DNA of 64,000 nucleotides from Microbacterium sp. BK668. Its GTDB lineage: Bacteria; Actinomycetota; Actinomycetes; Actinomycetales; Microbacteriaceae. Position 1 is the first letter of the stretch. Every line of letters begins with the position of its first letter. Where the stretch lies: assembly GCF_004362195.1 (NCBI RefSeq), contig NZ_SNWG01000001.1:1116001-1180000 (forward strand), given 5' to 3'. This document shows positions 1 through 10,776 of this stretch, piece after piece. The notes beneath the pieces were generated by a model, which saw nothing but the letters and a program-made list of their open reading frames with translations, was not told the origin of the DNA and ran no database searches. The translations under genes were made by a program, and so were the position numbers.

Positions 1-1416
1 ACGGTCAAGGTGAAGTCGCTGAAGATCTGGAACCTCGAGGGCGCGTTCGGAGAGGTCGTACCCTCGCACTTCGATGCTCCGCGCCCGGAGGCGGCGGAGG
101 GCTTGCCGAACGGCGACTTCGCGACCTGCGACCTCAGCGGGTGGACCGTCGTCGACGGGGATGCGTTCACCGACGCCACCGTCACCGACCGGGACGACTG
201 GGGCTGGGGCGGCCCGTTCCGCCAGGCGAACTCCTGGGGAAGCGGCGACCGCTGCCACCTCTGGGGATTCGATGAGTCCGTCGGCGACGCGACCACGGGC
301 GCCATCCGATCGACGACCTTCACGCTCGGCGGTGACGGCATCATCGACCTGCTGACCGCTGGCGGATACGATCCCGACAAGCTCTATGTCGCGGCGGTCA
401 GGGCATCCGACGGCACAGTGCTCGCCAAGGTGACGGGCAACGAACAGGAGGGCTTGCGCGCGCAGTACCAGCGCAAACGCCTCGACCTCTCCGCGCACGT
501 CGGCGAGGAGCTCTACCTCGAGATCGTAGACCGCGCCACCGGCGGATGGGGTCACATCAGCGTCGACGACGTCAATGCACCCGCTGAGCCCGAAGATGCC
601 ACGCCGCCCACCGTCGGCGTCGAACCGGAACCGAACAGCCCCGATGGACGCGACGGCTGGTACGTGGGCGAGATCTCCGTCGCCGCGACCGCGCGCGACG
701 ACCTCGACAGCGCGCCGACCATCGAAGTCTCGATCGACGGGGCGGAGTACACGCCGTATGCGGAACCGGTCACCTTCGCCGCCGACGGCGAACACTCGCT
801 CTCCGCCCGAGCGACCGATCGCGCGGGGAACACATCCCGGGTGGTCGAATGGGCTGGAAAGCTGGACAGGACGCCACCGGATGTCGCTGCCACGAGCACT
901 GCGACACCCAGGCAGGTGACGCTGACCGCCACGGATCCAACGTCGGGCGTGGCTGCGATCGAGTACGCGATCATCGCCAAGCCCGGCCAGCAGCCGAAAG
1001 AGTGGACACCTTACTCCGCACCCATCGATGTCGGGAAGAACAAGGTCCGGGTCGCCTACCGCGCCGTCGACGTCGCCGGCAACATCAGCGCGACCAAGGA
1101 ACACGAGGTGGCAATCGCCACGCCCACCAAGACCACCGTTCGCATCGACCTCGAGCGGCACTTCGTGAAGCGTGGGGGTGAGGTGCAGCTCACGGTGGCC
1201 GTCAGGGCGGGTGACGGCAGCGCACCGCTGGGCGAGATCGTGCTGACCGACAACGGCCGGCCCTCGATTCGGCGCGCGCTCACCTCGGATGATCGCGGAG
1301 CCGTTGTGCTGACGTTGGCGGGACTGAAGCGTGGGCTGCACGTCTATGAGGTGACGTTCACGGGCGACGGGTACGCGCGGTCCTCGAGCACGCGCACGCT
1401 CGTCGTGGCGTTCTGA
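1..1416 (+). CDS. C-terminal part of a secreted glycoside hydrolase, probably GH32 levanase/fructanase
   Basis: The frame is open from base 1, so the gene begins upstream and the catalytic domain is not visible. The first residues (SLKIWNLEGAFG) resemble the end of a GH32 beta-sandwich. Next comes a carbohydrate-binding-like module with an NGDF...LSGW motif (to about base 575), common in actinobacterial levanases. Two Ig-like or OmpL47-like repeats follow, each with a DRAGN/DVAGN-type motif, and then a final Ig-like domain. No LPXTG signal or membrane anchor is seen at the end, so the product is probably released. The fructokinase 120 bases downstream supports fructan use. The GH32 assignment is an inference from the C-terminal domains and the neighbour. 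Confidence 0.6.
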   Translation, partial: TVKVKSLKIWNLEGAFGEVVPSHFDAPRPEAAEGLPNGDFATCDLSGWTVVDGDAFTDATVTDRDDWGWGGPFRQANSWGSGDRCHLWGFDESVGDATTGAIRSTTFTLGGDGIIDLLTAGGYDPDKLYVAAVRASDGTVLAKVTGNEQEGLRAQYQRKRLDLSAHVGEELYLEIVDRATGGWGHISVDDVNAPAEPEDATPPTVGVEPEPNSPDGRDGWYVGEISVAATARDDLDSAPTIEVSIDGAEYTPYAEPVTFAADGEHSLSARATDRAGNTSRVVEWAGKLDRTPPDVAATSTATPRQVTLTATDPTSGVAAIEYAIIAKPGQQPKEWTPYSAPIDVGKNKVRVAYRAVDVAGNISATKEHEVAIATPTKTTVRIDLERHFVKRGGEVQLTVAVRAGDGSAPLGEIVLTDNGRPSIRRALTSDDRGAVVLTLAGLKRGLHVYEVTFTGDGYARSSSTRTLVVAF

Positions 1417-1535
1417 CGCATCGACCACCACCGCGGTGCTTCCACAGATGCCCATGCGACTCGCGGAGGTTTCCAGCATCACTACCGCTCATGACATTTT
1501 CCTCAACCGCAAGCGACACCGCAGGAGGGCGCCGA

Positions 1536-2501
1536 ATGCCCCAGTTCCTCTCAGATCCCTCGTCACCGACGGCAGCCGCCGCTGACGGGGGCGCCGGCTC
1601 GTCGTCGACGACCGCCGTCGACGTGCTCGTCATCGGAGAGGCGGTCGTAGACATCACCTCGAGCGCCGGTGCGAAGACCGAGATGCCCGGGGGCGGGCCC
1701 GCCAATGTCGCACTCGGCCTGGGTCGCCGCGGCGTCGACGTCGCGCTGCTGACCAACCTCGGCCGTGATGCCCGGGGGAGCGTCATCACGCGGCATCTCG
1801 AGCGCTCGGGGGTGTGGGTGCTGGGCGAGTCGTTCGTCGACGATGCGACATCGACCGCGCACGCGGAGATCACCGCCGACGGCTCGGCGCGCTACGACTT
1901 CGATGTGCGCTGGATCGGACCGGAGGCGCGCCTCGGCGTGCGGCCGCGGACGATCCACACGGGCTCGGTCGCAGCGTTCCTCACCCCCGGCGATGCGCGG
2001 GTGCTCGAGCAGCTCGATCGGCTGAACGCCGAGATCGTCACGTTCGATCCGAACATCCGGCCGGCCCTGATCGGGGCGCGCGATCGCGCACGCGCGCGGT
2101 TCGAGGACTTTGCGCGACGTGCGACGGTCGTGAAGCTCTCGGACGAGGACGCCGAGTACCTCTACCCCGATACCGGTGTGCACGAGGCGCTCGACGCGAT
2201 CGCCGCGCTCGGTCCGCGCCTGGTCGCGCTGACGCGCGGTGCGCACGGCGCCGCGCTCGCGGCCGACGGGCACGCGGTGGAGGTTCCCGGTCGGACCGTC
2301 GCCGTCGTCGACACGATCGGGGCGGGTGATACTTTCATGGCCTCGCTCATCGCCGACTACCCGTCGATGCACGACGGGGGCATCTCGGCGGCCGACCTGC
2401 GCGACCTGGGCGAGACCGCCGTCGGCGCCGCCGCGATCACGGTGTCGCGCGCGGGTGCCGACCTGCCCTGGTCCGCCGACCTGGCCGCGCAAGGCCGATA
2501 G
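1536..2501 (+). CDS. PfkB-family carbohydrate kinase, probable fructokinase
   Basis: 321 residues. It should phosphorylate a sugar, most likely fructose, with ATP in the cytoplasm. The N-terminal PGGGPANVALGLGRRG motif (PfkB signature 1) and the C-terminal DTIGAGDTF motif, which holds the catalytic Asp of GAGD, are both intact. The start at 1536 is preferred over the in-frame ATG at 1491 because AGGAGG lies at 1523-1528, seven bases upstream. It follows a probable fructan hydrolase, fitting a route from released fructose to fructose phosphate. Substrate choice within the PfkB family cannot be read from sequence alone. Confidence 0.85.
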   Translation: MPQFLSDPSSPTAAAADGGAGSSSTTAVDVLVIGEAVVDITSSAGAKTEMPGGGPANVALGLGRRGVDVALLTNLGRDARGSVITRHLERSGVWVLGESFVDDATSTAHAEITADGSARYDFDVRWIGPEARLGVRPRTIHTGSVAAFLTPGDARVLEQLDRLNAEIVTFDPNIRPALIGARDRARARFEDFARRATVVKLSDEDAEYLYPDTGVHEALDAIAALGPRLVALTRGAHGAALAADGHAVEVPGRTVAVVDTIGAGDTFMASLIADYPSMHDGGISAADLRDLGETAVGAAAITVSRAGADLPWSADLAAQGR

Positions 2502-2616
2502 CCGCCCGCCGACCTCGCGGCGGCCGGTCGCCCCGCCGAGTCGCGGCGGAAGGCCCGCAATCCGCGCCCGCATCGCCGGATGGCCGGCAGTCGGCCTTCG
2601 CCGGCGTCTTCGCGCG

Positions 2617-2853
2617 CTAGCGAGCCGGCTCTGCGGCGGGCGTGAGGAAGGTCAGCTGCGAGCCGTAGCAGGCGCCATTGGCTGTCACCGCCGTTCGCGA
2701 GAGAGTGGGGGATCGCAAGCAAACTCGGGATCGGCCGGCCCCAGTCCGCCAACCTCCGATGAGCGAGACGATGTATGCGGTCGTCGCCTGGTCCGACGCT
2801 TGGGGTGGTGCGCCGTGGAATTGCCTCACGCAGGCCACATGGTCGATCTCCAT
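2617..2853 (-). pseudogene. possible gene remnant or small hypothetical protein
   Basis: A 78-residue frame from an ATG at 2853. The frame stays open upstream to a stop at 3016-3018, so it could be the tail of a longer lost gene. The composition looks more protein-like than the surrounding frames (for example ATTAYIVSLIGGW), and it contains three cysteines. No family is recognised and no good ribosome site was found. It may be noise in a degenerate region. Confidence 0.22.
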
Positions 2854-3401
2854 GACGGTGACCGTGCCGGGCGTGCGCCCGGGGGCCGCATTCCACGGTT
2901 CGAGGGAATCGAGAGCGGTCGCTTGGTCGGGTTCACACGTGTGAGGCGCTTCCGAGTGTACGTGGCTCGAAGAAGGCTCGAAGCGTCGCCCTGGTCGATT
3001 GCAACAGCTTGGATCTCACGACGATTCCCCTATCGTTCATGGCGATTCGCTGAATGAGGAACGCGTGTCCTCCATCACCCATGACGAGGTGCACTCGCTA
3101 GTTCCGGCATATGGCGGACGACCGGCTCGTTCAGCGGACGCGAGGGCTCCCGGTGATGCAGCATGCGCGACGGGGCTTGGTCCGTGCCCACGTAGGGCCC
3201 GCATCGAAACCGGTTCGAGAGCGAGCGAAGAGAGGCCCGACTGAGCCAACGGTTCCGGAACCTCGGGACTCTGCGGGTCCGCTGTCGGCGGCGCTGCAAA
3301 ACTGGTCGATTCCGCCCGCCGCAAGTGTTGTGTTTTCGGGCGCCGCCGACATCCGCGGTCGAGGCAGCAGATCCAGGAAGAACGTGAGCGTGCATGTCCG
3401 T

Positions 3402-3424
3402 CGGAGTTCAAGTCCCTCCGTCTT
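3402..3424 (+). other. degenerate tRNA-Ser 3'-end-like sequence
   Basis: GGAGTTCAAGTCCCTCCGTC followed by TTC resembles the T-arm and acceptor end of the intact tRNA-Ser(GCT) at 37980-38071. No 5' tRNA half precedes it, so it is not a functional tRNA. Such 3'-end copies commonly mark attachment sites of tRNA-targeting integrative elements. The match is imperfect and short. Confidence 0.35.
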
Positions 3425-3650
3425 CAGTGTGTCACCCACGGTCGAGGTCGCTGCTCGGGATGTCGCGAACGGGATGTGTGCACGCATGTGTGCACTACGT
3501 CGCGAGATCCGCGGTACGGCGCAGAAAGGCGGGGTCATGCCGTCTGTCTACGGATCAGAGGGTTGCGTGCGAGGTGCTGCTCAATTCGCTCGTGAGCATC
3601 GGGGATCGCGCGGGTGCGGTCAGGGTGCTAGACCGGGTGAGGGGTCGATC

Positions 3651-3848
3651 ATGGACAACGAAACGGCGTCACGCGAGGCGGCCGACCTGGCTGCTGCTCG
3701 GGCCGAGCTTGAGGACTATCTGAACTGACGCCACTACAGCATCCGACACATCCGCACGACAGGCGGTCCGCCAACCGCGGCTGGGCTGCGCGCAGTTCTC
3801 GCCTCGATCAGAACTGTCGACGACCGGCTCGGTCCGGATGATGTGTAG
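3651..3848 (+). pseudogene. short broken hypothetical frame
   Basis: A frame beginning MDNETASREAADLAAARAEL runs 25 residues to a TGA at 3726-3728. It then continues in the same frame with protein-like sequence (TAAGLRAVLASIRTVDDRLG) to a TAG at 3846-3848. This looks like an N-terminal fragment of a small actinobacterial protein broken by a nonsense change, next to the IS21 insertion. No function is recognised. Confidence 0.25.
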
Positions 3849-3956
3849 ACCTGGGGACGGATTGTCTGTCCGCCAAAGTGGCGAGTTCCTGTCGACGACG
3901 CTTGAAAACTGGGCCAATGCGACGGGCGAAAAGTAGGCCACCAGTTCGTCGTTTGC

Positions 3957-5950
<1,994 letters not shown>

Positions 5951-6240
5951 CCACCCAATCTGTCTGGGTGGCCTACTTTTCGAGCGTCGCTATGGCCTCA
6001 TTCTCAACCGTCGCCGACAGTTCCGCTGATGCGCTCGCGACGCCGAATCGGTCGGGCATGTCCCGCACGTCACCACTCATCGCATCCCGATCATGGGGCC
6101 CGGAGTCCGTGCCCACATCCTGCCCACATCCCCCGACGATCTCGCGGGATCGCTGGGGATCCGGAGCCCACTGGTAAGGGCCTGAATCCGCGGAATTCCG
6201 CGGTTATTCGGCTCTGACGGATCGAGCAAGATCGAACCTA

Positions 6241-6268
6241 TTTGGGTTCGAATCCCACACCCTCCGCA
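6241..6268 (+). other. tRNA 3'-end fragment (Ser-like), attachment-site remnant
   Basis: TTTGGGTTCGAATCCCACAC followed by CCTCCGCA has the T-loop TTCGAAT, most of a T-stem and an ACCCTCCG acceptor end. No 5' half of a tRNA precedes it. It differs from the tRNA-Ser(GCT) end, so it would derive from another tRNA, probably another serine isoacceptor. The rest of the gene-free interval 6020-6362 holds no other recognisable feature. A remnant attachment site is the simplest reading. Confidence 0.5.
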
Positions 6269-6362
6269 AATGGATGGCGCGACCCGAGGAGCGCTCACCG
6301 CGCGGCTACAGCGAAGCCGCCGGTGGAGCGATCGCTCCCGGCTCGCTCGCTGACTAGCGGCA

Positions 6363-6743
6363 TCAGTTGTTCAGGCGCTCGACGTCGGCGATGATGTCGA
6401 GGCGATTCAGCAGGGTGTCGCCGGCTGAAGCGATGGTGCCGAGCGCCCCGAGGGTGATCAAGGCCGTGATGATCGCGAATGCCACGACGGCGGGCCAGGC
6501 GTAGCGCCGCTTGACGGTGAGCACGAGGCAGGCGAGTGCGCTGAGGATCGCGACCGTCTGACCCGCGACGGTCGCGAACGCCATGCGGATCGCTCCGTCC
6601 ACCGTGAGCGCGCCGTAACTGTTGAATGCGACGGTCAGCGCCATCGGGATGAGGACGACTCCCACCAGCAGGACAGCGGTACGGCTGATCCGCCGAGACT
6701 TCCGCGCGAGCGGGGTCCGGTCAGGAACTGTCTGCGTCGTCAT
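6363..6743 (-). CDS. small multi-pass membrane protein, unknown function
   Basis: 126 residues. After a basic N-terminus (LARKSRRISR) there are about three hydrophobic segments: residues 22-42, 58-80 and 83-105. The C-terminal tail (LLNRLDIIADVERLNN) is polar. No family is recognised. It stands alone, opposite in strand to the next gene, with no obvious operon partner. Length, composition and hydrophobic periodicity support a real inner-membrane protein. Confidence 0.6.
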   Translation of the reverse strand: MTTQTVPDRTPLARKSRRISRTAVLLVGVVLIPMALTVAFNSYGALTVDGAIRMAFATVAGQTVAILSALACLVLTVKRRYAWPAVVAFAIITALITLGALGTIASAGDTLLNRLDIIADVERLNN

Positions 6744-6930
6744 GGTGAGACCCTATCGAGCGCTCACGTCCGCGGGTCAAGACCAGCCACCGAGCCCCGC
6801 AGTTCCCCGTCGATCGTCGGCGCCGTCGGTCGAGTCCGCCCGCCGTCCGCCGACGATGAAGCGGGAGTCCAGGCACCCTCCCTGGAGGATGTTCCTTTAC
6901 GTGGGGGTGCATGTCCGGTGAACTGAGCGA

Positions 6931-7578
6931 ATGAGATCCGATCGGCCGACCCCGGGCGACCCGTGGCCGCACGACATGGTGATCACGGTCGAGGATCGAC
7001 CTCACGTGCTGCTGGAGCTGCTCTGGCTTCGCGAGGCGCATGCTCTCAGCCCGACTGGGGTGGACCTTCCCCCGCCGCTGATGGCGACACCGGCATCCGC
7101 CGTGAATACAGTCGACGACGCGACTCGGTCGCAGTGGGAGGCGGACTGGGGCGACGTCTGGGAACGAGCCGCATCCCACGCGGGTCTGGAGAGCGACCGA
7201 AGGCTCTTCGATCGGCTTCGCAGCACTGCCGACGGTTCACCGGAGCGCGAGTCGCTCCTTCACGCCATGGTCGGCCCGAGCTGGGGAGATCAGCACGGAC
7301 GGAAAGTATTCGACGATCAATCATACCGGTCATGGGAACGGGACGGGATGGACGCATTGTTGGCTTCCCGGCAACAGCCAGCCTCACTGGAGAACGAGCC
7401 GGAGCGACGTGACCTTGACGTGCTCATCCCGGCGTGGCGTGCAGGACTCACGAAGATCGTCGTCATCCCTTGCCAGGGGGAGCACACTCGCAAGCTCGGC
7501 TCCAACGCCCTCCTCGTCACAGACGCGACCCGCGCCGAGAGCAGCCGATACCGGCGGGCACTGAGCGCCTTCGCCTGA
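6931..7578 (+). CDS. hypothetical actinobacterial protein
   Basis: 215 residues, soluble, with no signal peptide or membrane segment. The N-terminal part (MVITVEDRPHVLLELLWLRE) and the C-terminal part (LTKIVVIPCQGEHTRKLGSN, LLVTDATR) look like two folded regions joined by a polar, tryptophan-rich stretch. No catalytic motif is recognised. Translation could instead start at the ATG at 6976; neither start has a strong ribosome site. It is not clearly linked to its neighbours. Confidence 0.6.
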   Translation: MRSDRPTPGDPWPHDMVITVEDRPHVLLELLWLREAHALSPTGVDLPPPLMATPASAVNTVDDATRSQWEADWGDVWERAASHAGLESDRRLFDRLRSTADGSPERESLLHAMVGPSWGDQHGRKVFDDQSYRSWERDGMDALLASRQQPASLENEPERRDLDVLIPAWRAGLTKIVVIPCQGEHTRKLGSNALLVTDATRAESSRYRRALSAFA

Positions 7579-7700
7579 TCGAGTCCGACACTCCTCGCTC
7601 CCTCCGTCCCTCATGCGGTCGGACGCGCGGCCTACAGCGGCAAGTCCGCGATCCCTCGCCCGGTCATGGCGGTGCGCTCCTCTGCGCTGTACTGTGACGC

Positions 7701-7787
7701 ATGTCCGTGGATGGTCTGACTGAGGGGGTGGTACCGGTGAACGAATCTCAGCGGGTGCTCCTCATCGGAGGCACGGAAGGGCGATGA
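7701..7787 (+). CDS. possible 28-residue ORF or N-terminal gene fragment
   Basis: ATG at 7701 opens MSVDGLTEGVVPVNESQRVL and ends in LIGGTEGR. The end looks like the first beta-strand and glycine loop of a Rossmann domain (VLLIGGTEG), cut off by a stop. It sits 46 bases upstream of the hydrolase gene. It may be a decayed oxidoreductase start or a chance leader ORF. Confidence 0.22.
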   Translation: MSVDGLTEGVVPVNESQRVLLIGGTEGR

Positions 7788-7833
7788 GTCGTCCGGGAGC
7801 GCCGCATCACGCGTATTCCCGAAAGGCACGACC

Positions 7834-8565
7834 ATGCACTTCATCACATCGCCGCGACGTTACAGCGGCGTGCTCGAACGCGACTTTTTGCTCGACGGCG
7901 TTCCCGGCATCCTCTGGCTGCCCGAACATTCCGCCTCTGGGGTGCCGCTGATCCTGCTCGGCCATCCGGGCGGCCTGGGGCACATGCGCCAGCGGCTGAC
8001 GGCCCGCGCCGTCCACGCCGCTCGTGACGGGTTCGCTTCCGCGACCATCGAGTTGCCGGGCGCAGGCGATCGCCCGAGGCTGGCGGATGTCGACGAAGCG
8101 CGGGACGATCTGCGCAGGGCGTTGGTGGAGGGTCGGCCGGTCAGCGCTGCCATCATCGACAGGCTGATCCTTCCCCTGGTCGACCGTGCGGTTCCGGAAT
8201 GGCAAGCGGCCCTCGACGCGCTCCTGTCATTGCCGGAGATCGCAGGTCCCGTCGCGTACTCGGGAGGGATCATCTCGATCGGCGTGCGGCTGGCGGCCGT
8301 TGAGCCTCGCGTCGTCGCAGCCGGCCTGTTCGCCGGGAGTTACGTGCCGCGCGTCATCCTCGAGGAAGCGCGTCGGGTCACGATACCCGTGCACGTCCTC
8401 CTTCAATGGGACGACGAAGGCAACGACCGCCAGGTGGCGCTCGATCTGTTCGACGCATTCGCTTCCGAGGAGAAGAGCCTGTACGCCAACATGGGCGGAC
8501 ACACCGGTGTTCCGCCCCACGCCGGCGAAGCCGCTCACGGGTTCTTCAAGAGGCATCTCACCTGA
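7834..8565 (+). CDS. alpha/beta hydrolase family protein
   Basis: 243 residues, cytoplasmic. The early strand-turn ILLGHPGGLGHMR matches the oxyanion-hole HPGG region of alpha/beta hydrolases. VTIPVHVLLQWDDEGND is the usual Asp-bearing strand and MGGHTGVPPHAGE holds a candidate catalytic His. The nucleophile elbow is odd: VAYSGGIISIG lacks the first Gly of the standard GxSxG. The protein may therefore use a changed elbow, or may be non-catalytic. Substrate unknown. It converges on the downstream Ddn-like gene across a strong hairpin. Confidence 0.8.
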   Translation: MHFITSPRRYSGVLERDFLLDGVPGILWLPEHSASGVPLILLGHPGGLGHMRQRLTARAVHAARDGFASATIELPGAGDRPRLADVDEARDDLRRALVEGRPVSAAIIDRLILPLVDRAVPEWQAALDALLSLPEIAGPVAYSGGIISIGVRLAAVEPRVVAAGLFAGSYVPRVILEEARRVTIPVHVLLQWDDEGNDRQVALDLFDAFASEEKSLYANMGGHTGVPPHAGEAAHGFFKRHLT

Positions 8566-8573
8566 TGGCGAAG

Positions 8574-8604
8574 CCCTCGCCCGTCGTCAGACGGCGGGCG
8601 AGGG
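8574..8604. terminator. bidirectional hairpin between convergent genes
   Basis: CCCTCGCCCG (8574-8583) and CGGGCGAGGG (8595-8604) form a perfect 10-bp stem with an 11-base loop. It lies between the stop of the plus-strand hydrolase and the 3' end of the minus-strand gene, overlapping the last codons of the latter. No U-tract is present, as is common in actinobacteria. Confidence 0.7.
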
Positions 8605-8967
8605 AGCCGGAGTCAGCACGATGAGCGGGCTGTAGGCGATCATCTCCTCGATATCGTCTCTGCGCCACCGGCGTGCTGCGGCCTCGATGAGCGGCCGCGC
8701 TTCCTGGGGATCGGTGATCACCCGCGCCGTCGCAGGAACGTCGGCCTCGATGCCGTGCTTCAGATGCACGATGACGTTGGGGTCTGCGGTGATGTTGTGT
8801 ATCCAGTCCCGCGTGCGGTCTCGACGCGGCATCCCGGTTATGAACAGCACGCCGTCCTCGTTATGCAGGAAGATTTCTATGCGGCGCGGGAGCCCGCTTC
8901 GGCGACCGGTCGTCGTCAGATCGATGATCTGACTTCGGTGCAGTGCCTCGCTGACGTCGTTGTCCAT
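8587..8967 (-). CDS. deazaflavin-dependent nitroreductase (Ddn/DUF385) family protein
   Basis: 126 residues, the family's usual size. The split beta-barrel signature IDLTTTGRRSGLPRRIEIFL is typical of F420-binding Ddn-like proteins, as are the FITGMPRRDRTRDWIHNI and PNVIVHLKHG segments. Members bind F420 and reduce quinones or nitro compounds, but many in this group have no known substrate. It is not in an operon. Confidence 0.85.
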   Translation of the reverse strand: MDNDVSEALHRSQIIDLTTTGRRSGLPRRIEIFLHNEDGVLFITGMPRRDRTRDWIHNITADPNVIVHLKHGIEADVPATARVITDPQEARPLIEAAARRWRRDDIEEMIAYSPLIVLTPAPSPAV

Positions 8968-9196
8968 ACCTCTTTAAGCGATCTGGATGCTGCAGACATT
9001 CCAAGCGATCGGGACTTCTCATGCCCAACACTGGTGGCGAAGGCGCCGACAGCAAGAGCCGAGCCAGTCGCACGGAACCTTTCGTGGTCCTCGCTAACCC
9101 GCGCTCGAGCCGGTCCTCGCGCGGGCGCTGCGCTCAGAATCGCCGCCCTTGCGCCCGGCGATCATCCAACGGTCGTTTCGTGGAGGGCGCTGCTGC

Positions 9197-9460
9197 TCAC
9201 CCATCCAGCGAGGCGAGCATGTCTGCGATCGCCGCTGCTACGGCGGCGGGGTTGCCGTGGAGGATATCGTGCCCTGATTGCACCGCGATGGAGACGGGTT
9301 CGGAGCTCCCGTCGAGCCACAAGGCCTGGTCCTCCTGGGATCCCGACTGGCCGTTCGTCGCCCACAACACGGTGACCGGGATCGCGGGGATCGGCAGACG
9401 GTCAACGGCGAGCTGGTGCTCGAAGAGCGGCGGCGGTCCTCGACCCGCCATCGGGTGCTG
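9197..9460 (-). pseudogene. C-terminal fragment of an alpha/beta hydrolase
   Basis: About 80 residues match the end of an alpha/beta hydrolase: a strand IPAIPVTVLWATN, then VSIAVQSGHDILHGNPAAVA with the catalytic His in SGHDI, then a terminal helix. The nucleophile and the N-terminal two-thirds are missing. Upstream on the same strand the coding sequence is replaced by another gene start in a different frame, so this is a truncated remnant. Confidence 0.6.
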
Positions 9461-9542
9461 TGCGCGCCGTGAGGACGAGCGATCCCACACCGACAACTCC
9501 CGCGAGCGTCACGGCGACACGGACACGGAATCGGTTGTCCAT
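9402..9542 (-). pseudogene. N-terminal fragment of a membrane or secreted protein
   Basis: ATG at 9542 opens MDNRFRVRVAVTLAGVVGVG followed by SLVLTA, a signal- or anchor-like helix. After about 30 residues the sequence passes into the hydrolase remnant in another frame and stops at 9402. The junction near 9455 suggests a deletion that joined the start of one gene to the end of another. Confidence 0.45.
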
Positions 9543-9556
9543 GGCGGCCTCCGGGA

Positions 9557-9781
9557 TCAGCGCTGCGCGGTGAGCCGGAGGCGCGGTGCGCCCTCGAATC
9601 GCCAGCGCGTAGCCCAGGATACGCGCGTCGCTCCGTCGCGGATGTCGATCTCGGTGCCCACGCTCCTGGGGTCAGGAGCAGCCGGACGTGGCGGGAGCTT
9701 CGCAGACAGCGAGGGCGGGTATCGTGCGCTTCGGAGTGGAGCAAGGTGCTCCGACGGCGTGCTCATCGTGCCTGTGGCCAC
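9557..9781 (-). pseudogene. possible C-terminal gene fragment
   Basis: The last 30 residues of this frame (TEIDIRDGATRVSWATRWRF...) look like real beta-rich protein, but the upstream part is low quality and no family or start is recognised. It ends 15 bases before the next minus-strand fragment begins, as it would if both were once neighbours in an operon. Probably decayed. Confidence 0.3.
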
Positions 9782-9811
9782 CGCCGACGACTCGGCGGGC
9801 AGGGCGCGAGT

Positions 9812-10702
9812 TCAGGGCGCAGGCTGAGCGAAGTGCAGGAGGAGCAGCTGCGGACGGCCGGAGACCGCGCGAGTCGCCTCGGGCACGTATGCCATCAGAG
9901 ACCATGGCCACGCCGGCCAGTCGCCGATCTCGCTGCTCGGCCTCGGCAGCGGCGAGTCGTCCCAGTCGAGGGCCGGCTCCTCGCACCCGCGCAACTCGAG
10001 TCCTGCGGCGAGCGCCGCCCGAAGATAGTCGCCGAGGAGATGCCGGAATGCCGGGGCGAGGCGGCGCTCGCCGTCGGGTCCCAGACCCTTGATTCCCGAG
10101 CCGATCGTCGTGAGCTCGCGATGCACGTCTGAGATGAGGAGCGCGCCACCCGGGCGCAGCACGCGGGCGAACTCGGCGAACACCGGGCCGAGATCGCTCA
10201 CGTGGACGAGTGCAAGCGCGCACACGACCACATCGACCGATCGGTCAGCGAGAGGCAGTCGATCGACAGATCCCAGGTGGAAGTCGCCCTCCGGCACACG
10301 CTCTCGGGCCAGCTCGAGCATGTCCGGTGACCCGTCGACGCCGATCACGGTGTGGCCGAGGTCGGCGAGAATCCGCGCGAATCGCCCAGTGCCACACGCG
10401 GCATCCAGGGCGACGCCGACCTCGCGGTGCGCCAGCCATTCGGTGATGACCGGCTCGTCCATCGCGAAGAGGCCGCCGCCCGCATTCGCGTCGTAGTCGG
10501 GCGCCTGCTGCTGATAGATCACGTCAGCGGCAACGCGCTCCACGACCTCCCCGCGGTTCTGGAGCTTCCCGTCGGCGAGCAAGCGGCGGATCTCGGCGAC
10601 CCGGTCTTCGACGAAAGCCTGATCGTGGTCACCGGCCCATGCGTCGAGCAGAGCGGATCCTTCGATGCCGAGCAGATAGGCAAGAGGGTCCTGGTAGATC
10701 AC
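9812..10702 (-). CDS. class I SAM-dependent methyltransferase
   Basis: 296 residues. The SAM-binding motif I is clear (ALDAACGTGRFARILADLG), followed by the acidic motif II (IGVDGSPDMLELAR) and motif IV/VI strands (DVVVCALALVHV, LRPGGALLISDVH). An N-terminal 80-residue helical region precedes the Rossmann fold. Methyl acceptor unknown. I chose the GTG at 10702 (VIYQDPLAYLLG) because relatives usually begin MIYQDPLAYLLG; a TTG at 10708 is the alternative. It is divergent from a TetR regulator that may control it. Confidence 0.85.
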   Translation of the reverse strand: MIYQDPLAYLLGIEGSALLDAWAGDHDQAFVEDRVAEIRRLLADGKLQNRGEVVERVAADVIYQQQAPDYDANAGGGLFAMDEPVITEWLAHREVGVALDAACGTGRFARILADLGHTVIGVDGSPDMLELARERVPEGDFHLGSVDRLPLADRSVDVVVCALALVHVSDLGPVFAEFARVLRPGGALLISDVHRELTTIGSGIKGLGPDGERRLAPAFRHLLGDYLRAALAAGLELRGCEEPALDWDDSPLPRPSSEIGDWPAWPWSLMAYVPEATRAVSGRPQLLLLHFAQPAP

Positions 10703-10776
10703 GATCAAGGAGCGTAGCCAGAGGCACGCGCGCGCATCAATGCACGTTCAGTTCCTCCGCGCGCCGCAGATTCCGC

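Larger units (their letters stand above)
2502..3889. other. gene-poor degenerate stretch left of the IS21 element
   Basis: Nearly 1.4 kb without a convincing intact gene. Reading frames on both strands are short and low in recognisable protein features. The stretch holds a possible C-terminal gene fragment on the minus strand (2617-2853), a sequence resembling the 3' end of tRNA-Ser (about 3402-3424), and a short broken frame from 3651. It reads like scar DNA from old integration and deletion events. Confidence 0.5.

Noticed and set aside
1563..2573. Long minus-strand frame antisense to the fructokinase
   Set aside because: It is Arg/Asp-rich shadow translation of a clear PfkB gene, with no family features.
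3111..3728. 205-residue plus-strand frame in the gene-poor region
   Set aside because: Composition is irregular, it reads through the tRNA-like sequence, and no ribosome site or family feature is seen; only the short end from 3651 looks protein-like.
6077..6298. Minus-strand frame of 73 residues near the tRNA fragment
   Set aside because: Its first third is antisense tRNA-end sequence and the rest has no protein features; no integrase motif is present.
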